Positions 40,735 through 49,638 of a stretch of DNA of 59,341 nt are shown here, piece after piece (position 1 is the first letter of the stretch; the number at the start of each line of letters is the position of its first letter). The translations under genes were made by a program, and so were the position numbers. The notes under the pieces were generated by a model. That model saw nothing but the letters and a program-made list of their open reading frames with translations. It ran no database searches and was not told the origin of the DNA. The stretch is from an uncultured Chloroflexota bacterium (GTDB taxonomy: Bacteria > Chloroflexota > Anaerolineae > Anaerolineales > Villigracilaceae), in the NCBI GenBank assembly GCA_903914955.1, contig CAIWRB010000288.1, positions 1-59,341 of the forward strand, read 5' to 3'.

Positions 40735-41793
40735 TCATGCAAGTTTGAATACTGGTTGTGATATACCCGTATTGATGCCAGCGTAATTCTTCAATATTTT
40801 CCTGGGGCCAAATTTTGCGAGCGATTGCAATTGCGATTCATTCAAAGCTTTCAATTGGCGCAGGATTTCAAGGGTGACGGAGGGTCTAACGCGTGTACTG
40901 GTTTCAAGGTTCTCATTCATCGTGGACTTATCGCCGTCTGTCACCTTGAATGCTATGCCCACGCCATTTTCACCGCACACGCCAGACATGAGCCCTATGA
41001 TCTGAAACCCTTCCGCGCCACGTTTGGTGATGATCCGACCTTCGCCGATCTGCATGAGTTCGCAATCGAACTCGCCATAATTGCTGATCATTTCGGGATG
41101 GGCCGTCATGGCGGATGTGATCTTTTTGCAGGCTGTCGCGCGCGCTTCGCTGAGAGTATGCGGATCGCACATACGCGCCATGCCAAGCGCGGCGTTCAGG
41201 AGTGGAATTGCAAAATTTGGTGCCGAGCAGCCGTCGATGCCGAGTTCGATTTTTTCTCTTTCAATTCCGCACATTTCAGAGAAGGCAGTAAGAATATCCT
41301 GTTGAACGGGATGATCGTGAGCAAGGTAGTTTTCAATCGGTAAACCGCGCATTTTTGCGTGCGCCAGCATGGCGGTGTGTTTGCCGGAACAGTTGTTAAA
41401 ATTCGGCGTGGGTGTTATGCCGTTCTGGATAACCAATCTTAAATTGGACGCATCACCGGGCAGGTGAGGACCGCATTGCAGATCGCTTTCTTGAATCTCG
41501 ATTTTTGCCTGCATGGCTTTGACCACATCAAGGTGCATTTGTGCAGTTTCATGTGAAGCGCAAGACAAAGCGAGTTCACTTTGAGTGAACTTGAAATGCT
41601 CCACACCACCGCGTTCGACAAATGGCAGGGCTTGAAATGGTTTGGCTGAGGAACGCAAAAAGGCGACCCCGCCAGGATCGCCATAAGAATGTAAAAGTTT
41701 GCCTGTTGAATCTACAACTGCGATGGATCCGAAATGAGTTGATTCAACCACGCTGCCGCGCAATATTTCAAGGAGGGGTTCGTGCGTGGCCAT
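40735..41793 (-). CDS. L-asparaginase of the AnsA/Rhizobium type II family
   Basis: The 352-residue protein resembles the thermolabile asparaginase family of Rhizobium etli type rather than the E. coli type: GSVVESTHFGSIAVVDSTG, FLRSSAKPFQALPFVE with the active-site Ser-Ser-Ala-Lys, SCASHETAQMHL, NCSGKHTAMLA and GIDGCSAPNFAIPL. It would release ammonia from L-asparagine. The ATG at 41793 overlaps the MBL stop codon (TAATG), so translation is coupled. An upstream in-frame start at 41910 lies inside the MBL gene and is not used in my reading. Confidence 0.9.
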   Translation of the reverse strand: MATHEPLLEILRGSVVESTHFGSIAVVDSTGKLLHSYGDPGGVAFLRSSAKPFQALPFVERGGVEHFKFTQSELALSCASHETAQMHLDVVKAMQAKIEIQESDLQCGPHLPGDASNLRLVIQNGITPTPNFNNCSGKHTAMLAHAKMRGLPIENYLAHDHPVQQDILTAFSEMCGIEREKIELGIDGCSAPNFAIPLLNAALGMARMCDPHTLSEARATACKKITSAMTAHPEMISNYGEFDCELMQIGEGRIITKRGAEGFQIIGLMSGVCGENGVGIAFKVTDGDKSTMNENLETSTRVRPSVTLEILRQLKALNESQLQSLAKFGPRKILKNYAGINTGISQPVFKLA

Positions 41794-42653
41794 TAATCTT
41801 CTTCGGATTGAGCGCTGGAACCGCGATCCTGACGCGCGTTGTAATGGAGCAGGCCATAGCGCAGGCGCTGGGCGAATTGTTTTTGACGCGCTACCGGGGC
41901 TTTGAACCATGCCAGCAGTGAAATGACCAGTTTCTCGGTCATAGCGGGATTTGGCTTTTTTGTTGTTATCTTATCCAATTTATCATGCACGTGTTTTAGG
42001 AAATCATATTGAGATTTAATTGCAGCGGTGGTCATAATACCCCCGCGACTGCTGATGATCGTGTATCCTTTGAAAGGAGTATCAAGAAGGCTGTTTAAGG
42101 AAGTAAGCCAGGCTTTAAGATTCGCGCCTGCCAGGAAAGGGGGTTGATTTTTAAGGACAGCGTCACCAACGAAAACGATCTTTTCCTCGGGCAGGTGTAC
42201 CCAAATGGAACCATCGGAGGGGCCGGCGTGATGTTCCAACATTACTGGTGAATCACCCCAATGCAAAGTCATTTGATCAAGAAAGGAAATCTCGGGTGGA
42301 GCCCAACGCATACTGCCAAGTCCGGGAATGGCTTCCCAATCTGCACCTGTTTCTTCACCTTGAGCCTTGAATGTGTTGGGACGTGTGCGAAATGCATTTG
42401 CAGTTTTCTCATGCGCAATCACAGTGCAATCCATGGCGCGCGCGCCGAGGGTTCGATCTGGATGCGCGTCCAAATTAACAAGTACGCGTTCCATGCCTCC
42501 GCCGAGATTCATCAACGCGGCACGCCACGAGCGAGCGTCTTCGGGTGAAGGCGGTGCGTCGATCTGAATTAATCCGCGCGGAGTAACGATCACTCCAAGT
42601 GTCACTCCGGGGAATTGATCTTCGATTTGGATGTTCTTTGTTATTTCCTGCAT
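41793..42653 (-). CDS. MBL-fold metallohydrolase, variant metal motif
   Basis: The 286-residue protein has the beta-lactamase fold: GVTLGVIVTPRGLIQIDAP, VLVNLDAHPDRTLGA at the metal site, MLEHHAGPSDGSIWVHLPEEKIVFVGDAV with the second half-site. In the first site the usual HxHxDH reads DAHPDR, so two metal ligands are changed. A C-terminal helical extension follows the catalytic domain. The ATG at 42653 follows AGGAG; an earlier in-frame start at 42713 has no such signal. The asparaginase gene is coupled downstream, but no joint pathway is apparent. Confidence 0.85.
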   Translation of the reverse strand: MQEITKNIQIEDQFPGVTLGVIVTPRGLIQIDAPPSPEDARSWRAALMNLGGGMERVLVNLDAHPDRTLGARAMDCTVIAHEKTANAFRTRPNTFKAQGEETGADWEAIPGLGSMRWAPPEISFLDQMTLHWGDSPVMLEHHAGPSDGSIWVHLPEEKIVFVGDAVLKNQPPFLAGANLKAWLTSLNSLLDTPFKGYTIISSRGGIMTTAAIKSQYDFLKHVHDKLDKITTKKPNPAMTEKLVISLLAWFKAPVARQKQFAQRLRYGLLHYNARQDRGSSAQSEED

Positions 42654-42743
42654 ACAACTCCTAAGAAAAGAAGGATTTTTGGAATAGGCAATAAATCTTT
42701 TTTTGCATATCAACTATAAATATTTACATGAAACGATCTTATT

Positions 42744-44861
42744 TTAATTTTCCTTCATTACCAATCTGCCAGTCTTGCGCCTTAACTGGCCTGTTACTTT
42801 CTTTTGCGCAACAGGCAGGGTAAGCCAGAAAGTGGAACCTTTTTCCAATTCGCTTTCCACCCAGATTTCGCCTCCATGACCAAGAACTGCGAGCCGACAA
42901 AAAGCCAAACCTACGCCAAGCCCGTTAGGTCTATTTTTGCCGCGCAATCGGGTGAATTTTTCAAAGATGCGTTCGCGGTCTGATGTAGAAATGCCCATAC
43001 CGTTATCGCGTACCCAAAATGTGACAAAGACTCCGTCTGTTTTTCCACCAATCTCGATCTGTCCATCCGCTGGCGTGAACTTGATCGCGTTTTCCAATAA
43101 ATTAATGAATACGCGATGGATCATATCCACATCTACCCAGATCAACGGGAGCACAGTATTTAGCTTGATCTCGATCGTTTGTCGCCGCGCGCTGGCAACT
43201 GGCTCCACATCGCGAAGAGCCTCGCGGATCAAAGAGAGTGGGTCCACAGAAAATTGATCCACGATCTGATGGCCTGCTTCAAGCCGATTAATATCAAGCA
43301 GGGAATTTACCAGACGCTGGATGCGAGCGGTGGAGTTTTTGGCGATATTAAGCATCGTAGTAAGCGTATCATCAATGGGCATGAGAGTACCCATCATTTC
43401 AAGACTTGAAACAATATTGCCAAGCGGCGAGCGGATATCGTGATAGATCATGGCGATCATATCATCACGCAAGGCATCCAACTCTTTTCGTTCGGTGATG
43501 TCCCGAAGGATCCATTGGATAGAGTCCGTCTCCTCAAATTCCACACGGCGCGCATGTACCGCTATGGGAATATTACCGCCATCCATCTGCAGCAAACTGG
43601 AATCGTAATTGCACTCATCATTTTGCTTGAGGGTTTCAAAGTTCAAGCCTGTATTATTCCACTTAACTTCATGCAATTGATCAACGCTCATGGTATGCAG
43701 TTGTTCGTTGCTGTATCCGCTTATAGCCACCGCCTGACGGTTCGCTTCCAGAACCTTGCCTTCCCAATCAGTAATAATGATAGGGTCCACGCTATCTTCG
43801 AATAGTTCACGATACCGCTGATGCGCCTTTTGCAGGCGATCCAAAAATTCCGCGTTCTGGATCGTTGTCCCCGCCAGACTTCCCAAGCCGGTCATCACGA
43901 CCAAAGCATCCATATCGAAAGCACCAGAGATCGGATTAATAGCTTCGAGCACGCCGATGACTTTTCCCTGTGATTGGATCGGAGCAATGGCAATGGCGCG
44001 CATTTCGATTCCCCCGAATCTGTCCACTTCACTATAACGAGTATCCTGTCTGACGGTGGGTACTACCAACCCGTGACCATCACGCACCACCAACCCAGCT
44101 AATCCCTGTTTATATGGGATATGTCTACCAGGAATATTACCGGAGTTATGTCCCGCTGCGGCCTGGAACACCAGATCATTGTTTGTATTGTCAATTAAAG
44201 CCAAGGCTACGGTTTCAACTTGCAAAGCCTGCATGGTCTGATTAAGGATCCGCCGCCAAACATCAGGAATTTCCAGCGAAGTGTTGATTGCCGCGGCCCC
44301 TTCAGCCAGCGCAGACATAACGCGTGTAGTCCGCTGACTTTCAGTGTATAAACGCGCGTTCAGTACAGCCACACTTGCCTGATCGGCAATGGCCTGCATT
44401 AATTCCAAATGTTCTTCATTGAAAGCATTGGGGGTGGAGTGCACCAGTGTCAGCACTCCTACTAAACGATCACGAGCCATCAACGGCACACAGATCGCTG
44501 ATTTCGCGCCGCTCTTATCCGCAGAATCATCCGCGCGCCGCAACCAGCGTTCATCTTTGCTGGTATCCGGTACAAGCGCAGGTTTGCAATGTTGCACCAC
44601 CCATCCCGCCAGGCCGCGTTCCACGGTCTCACGTAACTGTTGCGTGGTATGGTCGTGGAATTGTTTGCCAAACACGATGGTCGCATCTACGGGTTTGCCA
44701 AGATCATCCATCACCACAATACTGCCGCGCTCTCCACCTACATGTTGGAGGGCTGCAAAAAGCAAGCGCTGCAGTACAGTGCGGAGATCCAACGCAGTGG
44801 CAACCTCGCGACTGACATTGATCAATAATTCAAGTAGGGAGCGGGAGCGGTCTTCAGACAT
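42744..44861 (-). CDS. Cytosolic GAF-GAF-PAS sensor histidine kinase
   Basis: The 705-residue protein has no TM segment. Domains in order are GAF (about 20-170), GAF (about 190-345), PAS (about 355-470, RELFEDSVDPIIITDWEGKVLEANRQ), HisKA with H-box MIYHDIRSPLGNIVSSLEMM near residue 480, and HATPase with N-box INLLENAIKFTPADG, G1 VRDNGMGIS and G2 GLGVGLAFCR. It should autophosphorylate on His after binding a small ligand or sensing redox through GAF/PAS. No response regulator lies beside it, so its partner is elsewhere. Confidence 0.93.
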   Translation of the reverse strand: MSEDRSRSLLELLINVSREVATALDLRTVLQRLLFAALQHVGGERGSIVVMDDLGKPVDATIVFGKQFHDHTTQQLRETVERGLAGWVVQHCKPALVPDTSKDERWLRRADDSADKSGAKSAICVPLMARDRLVGVLTLVHSTPNAFNEEHLELMQAIADQASVAVLNARLYTESQRTTRVMSALAEGAAAINTSLEIPDVWRRILNQTMQALQVETVALALIDNTNNDLVFQAAAGHNSGNIPGRHIPYKQGLAGLVVRDGHGLVVPTVRQDTRYSEVDRFGGIEMRAIAIAPIQSQGKVIGVLEAINPISGAFDMDALVVMTGLGSLAGTTIQNAEFLDRLQKAHQRYRELFEDSVDPIIITDWEGKVLEANRQAVAISGYSNEQLHTMSVDQLHEVKWNNTGLNFETLKQNDECNYDSSLLQMDGGNIPIAVHARRVEFEETDSIQWILRDITERKELDALRDDMIAMIYHDIRSPLGNIVSSLEMMGTLMPIDDTLTTMLNIAKNSTARIQRLVNSLLDINRLEAGHQIVDQFSVDPLSLIREALRDVEPVASARRQTIEIKLNTVLPLIWVDVDMIHRVFINLLENAIKFTPADGQIEIGGKTDGVFVTFWVRDNGMGISTSDRERIFEKFTRLRGKNRPNGLGVGLAFCRLAVLGHGGEIWVESELEKGSTFWLTLPVAQKKVTGQLRRKTGRLVMKEN

Positions 44862-44933
44862 GAGTTTTATAAAGGAATAAATATATTTTAATTGTAGTGG
44901 ATAAATCTCGGGTAGCCCCTAAATTATTCCACT

Positions 44934-44969
44934 CTATACTTCAGCGAAGTATAGCCCCTTTGGTACAAT
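44934..44969 (+). promoter_or_regulatory. Promoter region of HAD gene with palindrome and -10 box
   Basis: CTATACTTC-AGC-GAAGTATAG (44934-44954) is a perfect nine-base palindrome placed where the -35 region would be. TACAAT at 44964-44969 is the -10 box, and the ATG lies seven bases further at 44976, so the transcript is probably leaderless. TAGCCCCT occurs on both sides of the palindrome (about 44913 and 44952). A regulator binding site is possible. Confidence 0.5.
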
Positions 44970-44975
44970 TACGCC

Positions 44976-45638
44976 ATGCCCCTTGATCTATCTCGCATAA
45001 AAGCCCTTTGTTTTGACGTGGATGGCACCCTCAGTGATACTGACAATCTCTATGCCGGTAAAGTTTCCCGCTTTTTGCCGCGCTTCCTGTTCAAAGATCC
45101 CGATCATAGTGCGCGCCGCTTTGTGATGTGGGTCGAAGCACCCGGCAATGCCATATTGAGTCTTGCTGATACACTTGGCATTGACGATGAAATGGTTGTG
45201 CTTATCGAATGGTTGTCGCGCCACAGCAAGCGATCCTCGAGGGAATTTCTGCTTGTTCCCGGCGTGGATGAAATGCTAAAACAATTACATGGCCGCTATC
45301 CAATGGCAGTCGTCAGCGCGCGTGATGAAAAAGGTACTATGGCATTTCTTGAACGTTTCGATCTTGTGAAATATTTTGACGCGATCATTACGGGTCTATC
45401 AGCAAAACATACCAAGCCATATCCCGATCCTGTTTTATTGGCCGCGAAAATAATGAGTGTAGCTCCTGATAGCTGTCTGATGGTCGGTGATACTACTGTG
45501 GATGTACGCGCAGGAAAATCCGCTGGCGCTCAGGTTGTGGGAGTGCTTTGCGGATTTGGCGAAGAAGCAGAGCTAATAAAAATGGGTGCGGATCTGATAC
45601 TGCCATCTACGCCAAAGCTGATCGACGTGCTGAAATAA
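44976..45638 (+). CDS. HAD-family hydrolase, phosphoglycolate-phosphatase-like
   Basis: The 220-residue protein has all HAD motifs: I, FDVDGTLSDTDN near residue 13; II, VVSARDEKG near 112; III, the Lys in TKPYPDPVLLAAK near 148; IV, MVGDTTVDVRAG near 168. The cap domain lies between I and II as in subfamily IA. It dephosphorylates a small phosphate ester; phosphoglycolate or a sugar phosphate is likely but not shown. No Shine-Dalgarno sequence precedes the ATG. Confidence 0.9.
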   Translation: MPLDLSRIKALCFDVDGTLSDTDNLYAGKVSRFLPRFLFKDPDHSARRFVMWVEAPGNAILSLADTLGIDDEMVVLIEWLSRHSKRSSREFLLVPGVDEMLKQLHGRYPMAVVSARDEKGTMAFLERFDLVKYFDAIITGLSAKHTKPYPDPVLLAAKIMSVAPDSCLMVGDTTVDVRAGKSAGAQVVGVLCGFGEEAELIKMGADLILPSTPKLIDVLK

Positions 45639-45660
45639 TCGACAGGCTCTGCCAGAATCA

Positions 45661-45691
45661 AAACAGGAGTTGCGAGAACTCCTGTTTTTTT
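45661..45691. terminator. Hairpin terminator between HAD gene and ABC operon
   Basis: AACAGGAGTT pairs with AACTCCTGTT around a small loop, with T7 following on the plus strand and an A run before it, so it can stop transcription from either side. The convergent genes end at 45638 and 45702. Confidence 0.85.
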
Positions 45692-45701
45692 GAATCAATG
45701 A

Positions 45702-47228
45702 TCAGGCAGCCTGCACTTGTGCGCCAGCCATCCATAATCCAAGTTGTTCGCGCGTGGTTTTCTTTGCATCTACAATAGCTACGATCTGACCGCGATACAT
45801 GACGGCGATGCGGTCGGAGAGCGCCATAATCTCATCCAACTCTGCCGAGATGAGCAGGACCGCCACGCCGCGGCCGCGCATTTTTATAATCTCGCCGTGG
45901 ATGTATTCGATCGAGCCGACATCCAGTCCGCGTGTGGGCTGATTCGCGATAACAAGTTTTACATTGCGGCTAAGTTCGCGCGCAACGATCACTTTTTGTT
46001 GATTGCCACCGGAGAGTTTGCCGGCGTTTACGAACGGCGATGGTGTGCGCACATCGAACGCGCTGATGAGTCTCCGTGAATTTTCATCGAGTGCTTTGGG
46101 TTGAATAACACCGCGCGAACTGAACGGCGCATGGTAGTAATCGCAAAGCGCCATGTTATCTGCTACGCTGTAACTGAGCACTAATCCGTGACGCTGGCGA
46201 TCTTCAGGAATGTGACCAAGGCCGGCTTCGGTGATTATGCGAGGCGATTTGCCGGTCAGATCTTTTCCGTCAATTGTTACTTTTCCGGTGGTGGGTGAAC
46301 GCAGACCGGTCAGAGCTTCTGAAAGTTCGGTTTGGCCGTTGCCTTGTACACCTGCGATACCAAGCACTTCGCCGCCGCGCACAGTGAATGAAACATTGTG
46401 AACTGTTTCAAGATCACGCTGGTCGCGAACAGAAATCCCTTCCACTTTGAGAATTTCTTCTTCCGCTTCATGATCTTTCTTATCCACGGTCAGTATGACT
46501 TGACGGCCAACCATCATATTTGCCAATTGAGCTGAATCTGTTTCAGATGGGATGACGGTGTTGATGACTCGTCCCGCGCGCATAACCGTGATGCGGTCTG
46601 CTATGGCGAGGACTTCCTTCAGCTTATGCGTAATGAAAATGATGGAGACACCGCGCGCGGTCAGGTCACGCATGATGCGGAAGAGATCATCTGCTTCCTG
46701 CGGAGTCAGCACTGCGGTCGGTTCATCCAGGATTACGATCTCGGCGTTGCGATACAGGGTTTTGACGATCTCAACGCGTTGTTGAATGCCCACAGGCAGC
46801 GGACCAACCAAGGCGTTCGGGTCCACATCAAGACCATACTGTTTAGAGATTTCAGTGATTCTCGCCGCGACAGTCGCACGGTCCAGTGAACCGTTTTTGA
46901 CGGTTTCATCTCCAAGCATGACGTTTTCCGCAACGGTAAAGACCGGGATGAGCATGAAGTGTTGATGCACCATGCCGATGCCAAGCGCTATGGAATCTTT
47001 TGGAGAAAGGATCGTCGCAGTTTTTCCGCCGACGCTGATCTCGCCTTTATCAGGGTTGTGAAGCCCGTACAGCAGATTCATCAATGTGCTTTTGCCCGCG
47101 CCATTCTCTCCGAGCAAGGCGTGAATTTCACCTTTGCGCAGATCAAAGTTGACGTTGTCGTTGGCGAGTACACCGGGAAATTGTTTGGTGATTCCTTTTG
47201 CTTCAAGAACAATTTTTGATTCAGACAT
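45702..47228 (-). CDS. ABC transporter ATPase with two ATP-binding domains, nucleoside-import type
   Basis: The 508-residue protein has two ABC domains. The first carries Walker A GENGAGKSTLMN and Walker B IVILDEPTAVLTPQE; the second carries LSGGNQQKVIVARELSRN and the degenerate Walker B VIANQPTRGLDVG typical of the sugar/nucleoside subfamily. Together with the permeases at 47238 and 48360 and the BMP lipoproteins upstream it matches the NupOPQN/BmpA-type nucleoside importers. The ATG is preceded by GGAGAC. The operon order is BMP lipoprotein, permease, permease, ATPase on the minus strand. Confidence 0.93.
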   Translation of the reverse strand: MSESKIVLEAKGITKQFPGVLANDNVNFDLRKGEIHALLGENGAGKSTLMNLLYGLHNPDKGEISVGGKTATILSPKDSIALGIGMVHQHFMLIPVFTVAENVMLGDETVKNGSLDRATVAARITEISKQYGLDVDPNALVGPLPVGIQQRVEIVKTLYRNAEIVILDEPTAVLTPQEADDLFRIMRDLTARGVSIIFITHKLKEVLAIADRITVMRAGRVINTVIPSETDSAQLANMMVGRQVILTVDKKDHEAEEEILKVEGISVRDQRDLETVHNVSFTVRGGEVLGIAGVQGNGQTELSEALTGLRSPTTGKVTIDGKDLTGKSPRIITEAGLGHIPEDRQRHGLVLSYSVADNMALCDYYHAPFSSRGVIQPKALDENSRRLISAFDVRTPSPFVNAGKLSGGNQQKVIVARELSRNVKLVIANQPTRGLDVGSIEYIHGEIIKMRGRGVAVLLISAELDEIMALSDRIAVMYRGQIVAIVDAKKTTREQLGLWMAGAQVQAA

Positions 47229-47237
47229 GGCGGTCTC

Positions 47238-48350
47238 CTATTTCTCGTATGGAACGCCATCTGCGGCGGGCGGAGTAGTTTTTCCGATGATACCGGTCAG
47301 GATGATCATGGTCAGGATGTATGGCGTGAGTCCCACGATATAGGATTCCTGAAGAAATGACCACGCTGGAGGAATGACATCCCGGTATATCTGCATGTTT
47401 ATCAGCATAGCTTGAGAAGCACCAAATACCAACGCGGCGGCCCATGCGCCGATGGGAGTCCAGTTACCGAAGATCATGGCGGCAAGGGAAATAAAGCCGC
47501 GTCCATTCGTTAGCAAAGGCTCAAAGGATGGGACTGATTCGATGGTGAAATATGCGCCAGCAAGTCCGGCAAACATTCCACCGATGATCACGTTGGCATA
47601 GCGCATTTTGACAACATTGATGCCGACTGTATCTGCGGCTTTGGGATGTTCACCTACGGCGCGGGTGCGCAAGCCCCAGCGTGTATTGAATAAAATATAG
47701 TGAGAGAGAAATACCAACAGGATGGCGCTGATCGCGATCGGCTTTTGATCAAAGACGCGGTTGATGGCTTGCACGTTTTGCAAACAAGCTGCGGATGAAC
47801 CGCAGATCGAAGTAAATAATTCTGTCAGCGGAACATGGATGGTGGGAAGAACACCCGGCGAACCTGGCACGCTGCCGCCAAAGACACTGCCTTTCCCAAA
47901 GAACAGCTGGCGATTTAAAAATCCTGTTAACCCAACTGCAAGGATGTTGATGACCGTTCCACCGATGATTTGGTCCACCTTGAATGTAATCGAGAGCACT
48001 GCGTGAAGCAAAGACATCAATCCGCCGGTGAGTACTGCAAAGAACACACCGAGCGCGATGCTGACTGCGGGCGTAAACCCGAAGATGTGATACATGTAGA
48101 TACCGCCCAGCCAGCCGAAGAATGCGGCAGTCAGCATCATGCCTTCAATACCGATATTGACCACACCGGCGCGTTCGCAGAATACTCCTGAAAGCGCACC
48201 CAGGGTGAGCGGCGTCGCGACTGCGATGGTTGTAGCCAGCATGCTGGTGACGATCAAGAGCGGCGGTTGTTTTACCTGTCCGATCATCACGACCACGCCG
48301 AAGAGAACAATAATAATCAGAGCAATGAAGCTAAATCGTTTCCAGTCCAT
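47238..48350 (-). CDS. ABC permease, nucleoside-import type (second permease)
   Basis: The 370-residue protein has about ten hydrophobic segments and the branched-chain/ribose-type permease motif LTLGALSGVFCERAGVVNIGIEGMML, then WGLRTRAVGEHPKAADTVGINV near residue 240, the usual coupling-helix region. The gene has 9 bases between it and the ATPase gene. It would pair with the other permease to form the channel. Confidence 0.92.
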   Translation of the reverse strand: MDWKRFSFIALIIIVLFGVVVMIGQVKQPPLLIVTSMLATTIAVATPLTLGALSGVFCERAGVVNIGIEGMMLTAAFFGWLGGIYMYHIFGFTPAVSIALGVFFAVLTGGLMSLLHAVLSITFKVDQIIGGTVINILAVGLTGFLNRQLFFGKGSVFGGSVPGSPGVLPTIHVPLTELFTSICGSSAACLQNVQAINRVFDQKPIAISAILLVFLSHYILFNTRWGLRTRAVGEHPKAADTVGINVVKMRYANVIIGGMFAGLAGAYFTIESVPSFEPLLTNGRGFISLAAMIFGNWTPIGAWAAALVFGASQAMLINMQIYRDVIPPAWSFLQESYIVGLTPYILTMIILTGIIGKTTPPAADGVPYEK

Positions 48351-48359
48351 AGTTCTCTC

Positions 48360-49487
48360 CTAGCCTCCCCAGCCGCGGGTGAGCACGACACGTTCACCTT
48401 TGGATTTGATGCGATAGATATATCGAACGATCGCATCTGCAGCGACAAAGAGCAGGATCAACGCCTGTATCATGGAGATCAAGTCCACTGGCAATTGCGT
48501 CAGGAATTGCATGCGCGTCGCGCCATTACGCATCGCAGCAAACAGAAAAGCCGCCAGCACAATTCCAAGCGGATGTGATTTTCCAAGCAGGGCGATGGCA
48601 ATGGCATCATAGCCATAACCGATCGAGAAGCCAAGTTCATGACGGTAATTCAAGCCGGTGACTTCAATGGATCCAGCCAAACCTGCTAATGCTCCCGAAA
48701 GCATCATGGTGAGAATAATTGTGCGCTTCACATTGATGCCCGCATATTGCGCCGCATCTGGATTCAGCCCTACGGTGCGAATCTCAAAACCAAGTGTGGT
48801 TTTGTTGAGCAGCCACCAGATGAAGAATGCAACAAGTAGCGCAAGTACGAAACCCCAATGGATGCGAAGTCCATCGAAGATCTCTGGCATGCGGGCGCTT
48901 TCCGCGATGAGCGGAGTGCGCGCAATCACATTCGTGGGACTTCTATCTTTCATGATGCCGTTCAGCAGGAATGAGGTGGTATTCAACGCAATGTAGTTCA
49001 TCATAATGGTGTTGATGACTTCATGCCCGCCTGTGTAGGCTTTAAGTGCGCCCACGATACCTGCCCATATTCCGCCCGTCAACATGCCGACGAAAATAGC
49101 CAGTGGCAGGTGAATATAAACTGGCAGATCAAAACCAAGCCACTCCGGCAGGGCATAACCAATCAAAGCTGAAAAAACAGCGCCGACAGCCAGCTGCCCT
49201 TCCGCGCCGATGTTGAACAAGCCACCCTTAAACGCCAGGGCGACTGCCAGACCTGCGAAGATATATGGAGTTGCCCAGACAGCAGTTTCGCTTAATGCTT
49301 TTTTAGAACCAAACGCTCCCTGAAGTAATCCCTTATAGGCTAAAAAAGGATCTCCGCCTACTAACTTGATGATAATTCCGCCAATCACCACCGCTGTCAG
49401 AATGGCAAGAAATGGAACCAAACTGGCATCCGAAATGGATTGCAGTAATTTTTTTATTGGCGAATTTGATTGCTTTTCTGATTGCAT
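48360..49487 (-). CDS. ABC permease, nucleoside-import type (first permease)
   Basis: The 375-residue protein has about nine hydrophobic segments and the family motif AVALAFKGGLFNIGAEGQLAVGA, plus the coupling segment EIRTVGLNPDAAQYAGINV. The ATG at 49487 is preceded by CTGGAG; the earlier in-frame start at 49541 would add 18 residues without a signal. The gap to the second permease gene is 9 bases, so the three genes ATPase, permease, permease form one transcript, probably started at the promoter just upstream. Confidence 0.9.
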   Translation of the reverse strand: MQSEKQSNSPIKKLLQSISDASLVPFLAILTAVVIGGIIIKLVGGDPFLAYKGLLQGAFGSKKALSETAVWATPYIFAGLAVALAFKGGLFNIGAEGQLAVGAVFSALIGYALPEWLGFDLPVYIHLPLAIFVGMLTGGIWAGIVGALKAYTGGHEVINTIMMNYIALNTTSFLLNGIMKDRSPTNVIARTPLIAESARMPEIFDGLRIHWGFVLALLVAFFIWWLLNKTTLGFEIRTVGLNPDAAQYAGINVKRTIILTMMLSGALAGLAGSIEVTGLNYRHELGFSIGYGYDAIAIALLGKSHPLGIVLAAFLFAAMRNGATRMQFLTQLPVDLISMIQALILLFVAADAIVRYIYRIKSKGERVVLTRGWGG

Positions 49488-49521
49488 CTTCGCTCCAGTT
49501 GAGTATATGAATTGTGGAGCG

Positions 49522-49527
49522 ATTATA
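49522..49527 (-). promoter_or_regulatory. -10 box of permease transcript
   Basis: On the minus strand TATAAT lies about 35 bases before the permease ATG. Upstream, a terminator (49579-49618) separates it from the BMP gene, so this promoter would let the permease genes be transcribed independently. The -35 region is weak. Confidence 0.45.
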
Positions 49528-49578
49528 TCAAACAAGTTCATATTCTTTGTTTAAATGCAAACAAAAAGTATTAAAAAT

Positions 49579-49618
49579 AAAAAATGGGAAAAAGGCTTAT
49601 ACCTCTTTCCCATTTTTT
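49579..49618 (-). terminator. Terminator after first BMP gene
   Basis: AAAAATGGGAAA (from 49580) and TTTCCCATTTTT (from 49606) form a twelve-pair stem, with AT tails on both sides. On the minus strand it ends with a T run, 20 bases after the BMP stop codon, between binding-protein and permease genes. Confidence 0.8.
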
Positions 49619-49638
49619 ATTGCATACAAAACTAAAGC

